Assembly (NCBI GenBank): GCA_964649095.1
Contig: CAZYPH010000021.1
Location: 1-25,909 of the forward strand
Direction: 5' to 3'
Length of the DNA: 25,909 nucleotides
Source of the DNA: CAZYPH01 sp964649095
GTDB lineage: Bacteria > Bdellovibrionota > UBA1018 > UBA923
Part shown: in pieces, positions 23,249 through 25,909 of the stretch
Layout of the letters: every line of letters starts with the position of its first letter
How positions within the stretch are numbered: position 1 is the first letter of the stretch
The notes under the pieces: generated by a model
Told to the model about the DNA's origin: nothing
The model's database searches: none
Seen by the model: only the letters and a program-made list of their open reading frames with translations
Made by a program: the position numbers and the translations under genes

Positions 23249-25162
23249 ATGCCGTGTGCAAGTGTAATAGAATCGTATAACGTTAAGTTTGTAAATTTAG
23301 GAGGCCATATTATAAAGGCACAGTTTCTCTATCAAGTCGACTTGCAGGCACTATTGCTGTTAGGTTTTATGATCATTTGGGTGGCTTTATTTGAACGGGT
23401 TCTATTTTGGCGTCCACTGCAATCAATAACATATGTAATTCGATATATATTATCTTTTGGGGTCCTGGCCGCCGCAATTGTGTTGTTTGGCAGCGTCTTT
23501 GAATATTCTCGATTGCTGTTTGTTGGACTTTTTTGTGTGACGCTTGTAGCTAGTATTTTTCTTTGGCGGTCGCGTGGATTAGGAATAAAAAAATTAGAGC
23601 TTCCGACGTTGAGTCTTATCTCTTGGGGCGGGGCCTTTTTTGTTATTCCAGTCCTACATTTTATTAGTAGGTTGCACATGGCTTTTCTGCCACATGAACA
23701 TGGCGATCCGCTTTACTACCATGTTTATGCACCAAAATATTGGGCTCATGTCGGTCGAATTGTTTTTGATCAGCAGCACCCAAGCTTTTCTCAGGCGACA
23801 TTAATTGAGGCTATCTACGGATTGCCATTTGCTCTCTTTGGAAGTGAAACTGGAAGCGAAGCATCAATGATCGTTTGTGTTCAAATTTTTAGTCAACTAT
23901 TACACCTGATTTTTGGCCAGGGTCTTATTGTTTTTTGCCTGTATAGCCATTTTAAGAAATCGGTAGCTAATGTCAGGTTGTGGCCATTTTTATTCGGGCT
24001 TAGTTATTTTGTTGTGGCTCAGCCGTCGGTGGACTGGACAGCTTCGCTCGCGAAAAATGACGCGATGTTTTTAGGTTGGTCTGTTGTTGCTAGTGTTCTT
24101 CTTTTATCAAAAGAATATTTTTGGAGCGGTCTAGCTGTTGCTTTTGCGGTGTTTAGTAAGTGGCTTGGGTTGCCTTTAATTTTGCTGGGGACACTATCGA
24201 TACTTTTTACGTCGCCTAAAAATCAGCGGTTCTTTAGAATCGAGAGCATACTGCAATTTGGGATTGGTACGGTGCTGGGATTGTTTCCGCTTTTGATGCG
24301 TAACTATCTCAATGCTAAAAATCCTTTGTTTCCAGCCTTAGATAATCTGCTAGGACCTCATTGGATTGCGGGGCCTTGGCGCTTATCAAATGAATCAATA
24401 TTAGGGAATCCTCTTTTTACCTGGGAACATCTTAAGTCGATGTTCGCGTGGTTTGTTGCCGTGGTGCCTGATCGTTTTGGTGGACGAGTACTTTTGGCAA
24501 TTGTGGTCTGTGGTCCCATAATTTTGTTATACCGCAATATTCTTAGTCGAAATGCGTTTTTACGAGTTGTTTTAGTATATATATTATTCTTAATATGTAC
24601 GGTATCTATCATTCGTCCAGCAGCTGATAGTCGTTATGGTGCATTTGCATTAATTATTGGTGCCATTGCTGTAATAGATAGGCTCTTAAGTCTACTCCCC
24701 ACAGGGTGTTTCCGAAAAGCTGGGGCCGTTGCGGCGTTGGGTGTTTTTGCAGTGCTACCTATGCCGTTACATCAGGTTCCAAAGTACTATTCTATCCACG
24801 CACGTTCCGAGCCCTTAGCATATGTTCGTCAGTTTCATTTGATGTATTCGACTTTGGAGTCCCTAAAGAAGATCATACCGTCGGACAATAATATTTTGAT
24901 GTTTACCGAAAAAGGGTTGTTATATTTTGATCGTTTTCCCGTGGTGACTCAAGAGTCACGTTTGGTTGAAAAGCTATTTGACGGCCTTACTTGGAACGAG
25001 TTTCAGCTTCGAGCAAGAAAAGAAAATTATCATTGGATTGTCGTAGCCACCGATGCGTATAGTTACCCGCAACTACCTCAATTTGTGGAGCAGTTGAAAT
25101 TGCAGTCCGACGTAATCGTTCTTCGCAATACGCAGCACCCAACCTATGTTTGGAAACTATAG
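23249..25162 (+). CDS. Large multi-pass membrane protein, probable GT-C type glycosyltransferase
   Basis: The protein of up to 637 residues has about a dozen membrane segments and a C-terminal soluble domain of about 130 residues. After the third or fourth segment it has PHEHGDPLYYHVYAPKYW, which matches the D-x-x-x-Y-H type motif after an acidic residue in GT-C/PMT-like glycosyltransferases (Asp153 is the candidate catalytic residue). The substrate is unknown. The start is uncertain: ATG at 23249 has no ribosome binding site, while an ideal AGGAGG at 23299-23304 is followed in frame by ATT (23309) and ATA (23312) but no ATG, GTG or TTG. From ATT the protein would be 617 residues and begin just before the first helix. 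Its stop is four bases from the next gene on the other strand. Confidence 0.72.
   Translation: MPCASVIESYNVKFVNLGGHIIKAQFLYQVDLQALLLLGFMIIWVALFERVLFWRPLQSITYVIRYILSFGVLAAAIVLFGSVFEYSRLLFVGLFCVTLVASIFLWRSRGLGIKKLELPTLSLISWGGAFFVIPVLHFISRLHMAFLPHEHGDPLYYHVYAPKYWAHVGRIVFDQQHPSFSQATLIEAIYGLPFALFGSETGSEASMIVCVQIFSQLLHLIFGQGLIVFCLYSHFKKSVANVRLWPFLFGLSYFVVAQPSVDWTASLAKNDAMFLGWSVVASVLLLSKEYFWSGLAVAFAVFSKWLGLPLILLGTLSILFTSPKNQRFFRIESILQFGIGTVLGLFPLLMRNYLNAKNPLFPALDNLLGPHWIAGPWRLSNESILGNPLFTWEHLKSMFAWFVAVVPDRFGGRVLLAIVVCGPIILLYRNILSRNAFLRVVLVYILFLICTVSIIRPAADSRYGAFALIIGAIAVIDRLLSLLPTGCFRKAGAVAALGVFAVLPMPLHQVPKYYSIHARSEPLAYVRQFHLMYSTLESLKKIIPSDNNILMFTEKGLLYFDRFPVVTQESRLVEKLFDGLTWNEFQLRARKENYHWIVVATDAYSYPQLPQFVEQLKLQSDVIVLRNTQHPTYVWKL
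23299..23304 (+). promoter_or_regulatory. Perfect ribosome binding site without a standard start codon
   Basis: AGGAGG is complementary to the 16S rRNA tail and lies four bases before an in-frame ATT and seven before an in-frame ATA. It is inside the open frame of the membrane protein gene and may mark the true translation start. Confidence 0.45.
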
Positions 25163-25166
25163 ATTT

Positions 25167-25909
25167 CTAATGCCTTCGCTTTAATAAGTGAGCTGTTAAA
25201 CAGTGCGATACTAGTAATACTCCATTGGTCAGCGCCGCAACAACAACTACGGTAGGGCGTTCTAAATCTAAAAACGTATAGTGCATTGAGCGCCACCGTA
25301 CGACCATCAAACCTACTGACGCCATAGTGATGACGCTTAATGCAAACAACAAGCCGACTGAGCGCCAAAATAAGGTATCTTCAGATAGGTTGCAGATACG
25401 CGCATAAAGACCTACCGCTTCAGAGCTTCGCGCCGATAGAAAGAGACCAATACTCCAGATCGTTAGCCCAATTACGCTAAGGCCTAGGCCGAACAATTGG
25501 GTGTGTAATCCAAAAAGAGAAAAACTAGGTTCTAACCAATACCAAAAATTTGCCAACGGATTTGGTATTAGAAATGGCCCGAGTAGAGAGAGTAGCATGG
25601 TGAGCCACGCGGCGATAAATATAGCCCCTCCTAATCGTGCAAACAGAAATGGCGCTTCTAGTACGATTTGCAAAAGGTGTCGCATGCCGTCTCGCCAAGT
25701 TCTCAAATGAGGAATCCGACCAGCGGGGCTCGGGTAAAGTGTGATTGGTGCGTGGCCGATAGTGGCTCGTGCCTTGGCAGCTTTGACAAGCATCTCACTT
25801 GCGAATTCCATACCCGTGCTAGTAACACCCCATTTCAAAAAGGCGGATTTCCGAAAGCACCGAAAACCCGAGTTGCAGTCTAAAAATCGATTATTGTCCG
25901 ATGTATATA
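25167..25909 (-). CDS. Glycosyltransferase family 2 (polyprenyl-phosphate sugar synthase type), C-terminal part
   Basis: The frame runs off the right end of the window, so the N-terminal catalytic half is missing. A TTG at 25838 is in frame but lies inside conserved sequence and is not the start. The visible part begins with the end of the GT2 domain: SDNNRFLDCNSGFRCFRKSA, then TSTGMEFASEMLVKAAKA and HLRTWRDGMRHL. This pattern is typical of dolichol- or polyprenyl-phosphate mannosyl/glucosyl synthases. It continues into a C-terminal membrane domain of about four helices. Such enzymes make the lipid-linked sugars used by GT-C transferases, two of which are adjacent. Its stop is four bases from the convergent GT-C gene. 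Confidence 0.85.
   Translation of the reverse strand, partial: YTSDNNRFLDCNSGFRCFRKSAFLKWGVTSTGMEFASEMLVKAAKARATIGHAPITLYPSPAGRIPHLRTWRDGMRHLLQIVLEAPFLFARLGGAIFIAAWLTMLLSLLGPFLIPNPLANFWYWLEPSFSLFGLHTQLFGLGLSVIGLTIWSIGLFLSARSSEAVGLYARICNLSEDTLFWRSVGLLFALSVITMASVGLMVVRWRSMHYTFLDLERPTVVVVAALTNGVLLVSHCLTAHLLKRRH

Noticed and set aside
1..25909. Mobile elements, CRISPR arrays, tRNA or rRNA genes
   Set aside because: No transposase, integrase, direct-repeat/spacer pattern, cloverleaf or rRNA-like sequence was recognised by reading either strand; the only tandem repeat is the short array before recO.

Overview
This window looks like chromosomal core sequence from a Gram-negative bacterium. It carries LolA, MsbA, GmhB, MurA and MltG homologues and a probable lipoprotein, all of which fit a double-membrane cell with LPS or a similar glycolipid. 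The order rho-rpmE-prfA-prmC-murA, the dimeric (alpha2) type glycyl-tRNA synthetase and a tiny lysine-rich histone H1-like peptide gene suggest the former Deltaproteobacteria, most likely Bdellovibrionota. That placement is inference from remembered gene order, not a search. A run of ten N at 18078-18087 inside glyS shows that this is a draft assembly.

Layout. (1) 1-1902, plus strand: the tail of an unrecognised gene, translationally coupled to a HIT-family protein, then a secreted phytochelatin-synthase-like protein with its own promoter and a hairpin terminator. (2) 1912-6925, minus strand: rho, rpmE, then a strong hairpin terminator, then prfA-prmC-murA (transcription termination, ribosomal protein L31, translation release and peptidoglycan precursor synthesis). 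(3) 6926-7259 is a divergent promoter region, followed by mltG on plus. (4) 8366-11065, minus: lolA-yajQ-rimO. (5) 11110-11354, plus: a 27-residue Lys/Ala peptide gene followed by a rod-like RNA fold and a perfect 12-bp terminator hairpin. (6) 11486-13490: an unrecognised putative lipoprotein (plus) tail to tail with a GT4 glycosyltransferase (minus). (7) 13667-16089: recO (plus) tail to tail with galE-gmhB (minus). (8) 16129-21990, plus: msbA-glyS-ppdK. (9) 22027-25909: two large GT-C-like membrane proteins diverging from a short promoter region, and the C-terminal part of a GT2 polyprenyl-phosphate glycosyltransferase.

How the genes fit together. Many serve the cell envelope: MurA and MltG for peptidoglycan, LolA for outer-membrane lipoproteins, GmhB, GalE and MsbA for LPS, and the GT4, GT-C and GT2 proteins for surface glycans. 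The rest are central information-processing genes plus one carbon-metabolism enzyme (PPDK). Convergent gene pairs are packed very tightly, with ends that overlap or lie only a few bases apart.

The most unusual features are the secreted phytochelatin-synthase-like enzyme with its whole catalytic set, the lysine-rich mini-gene with its structured RNA tail, three perfect-phase 12-bp repeats before recO, and a membrane glycosyltransferase gene with an ideal ribosome binding site but no standard start codon next to it. No mobile element, CRISPR array, tRNA or rRNA was seen.
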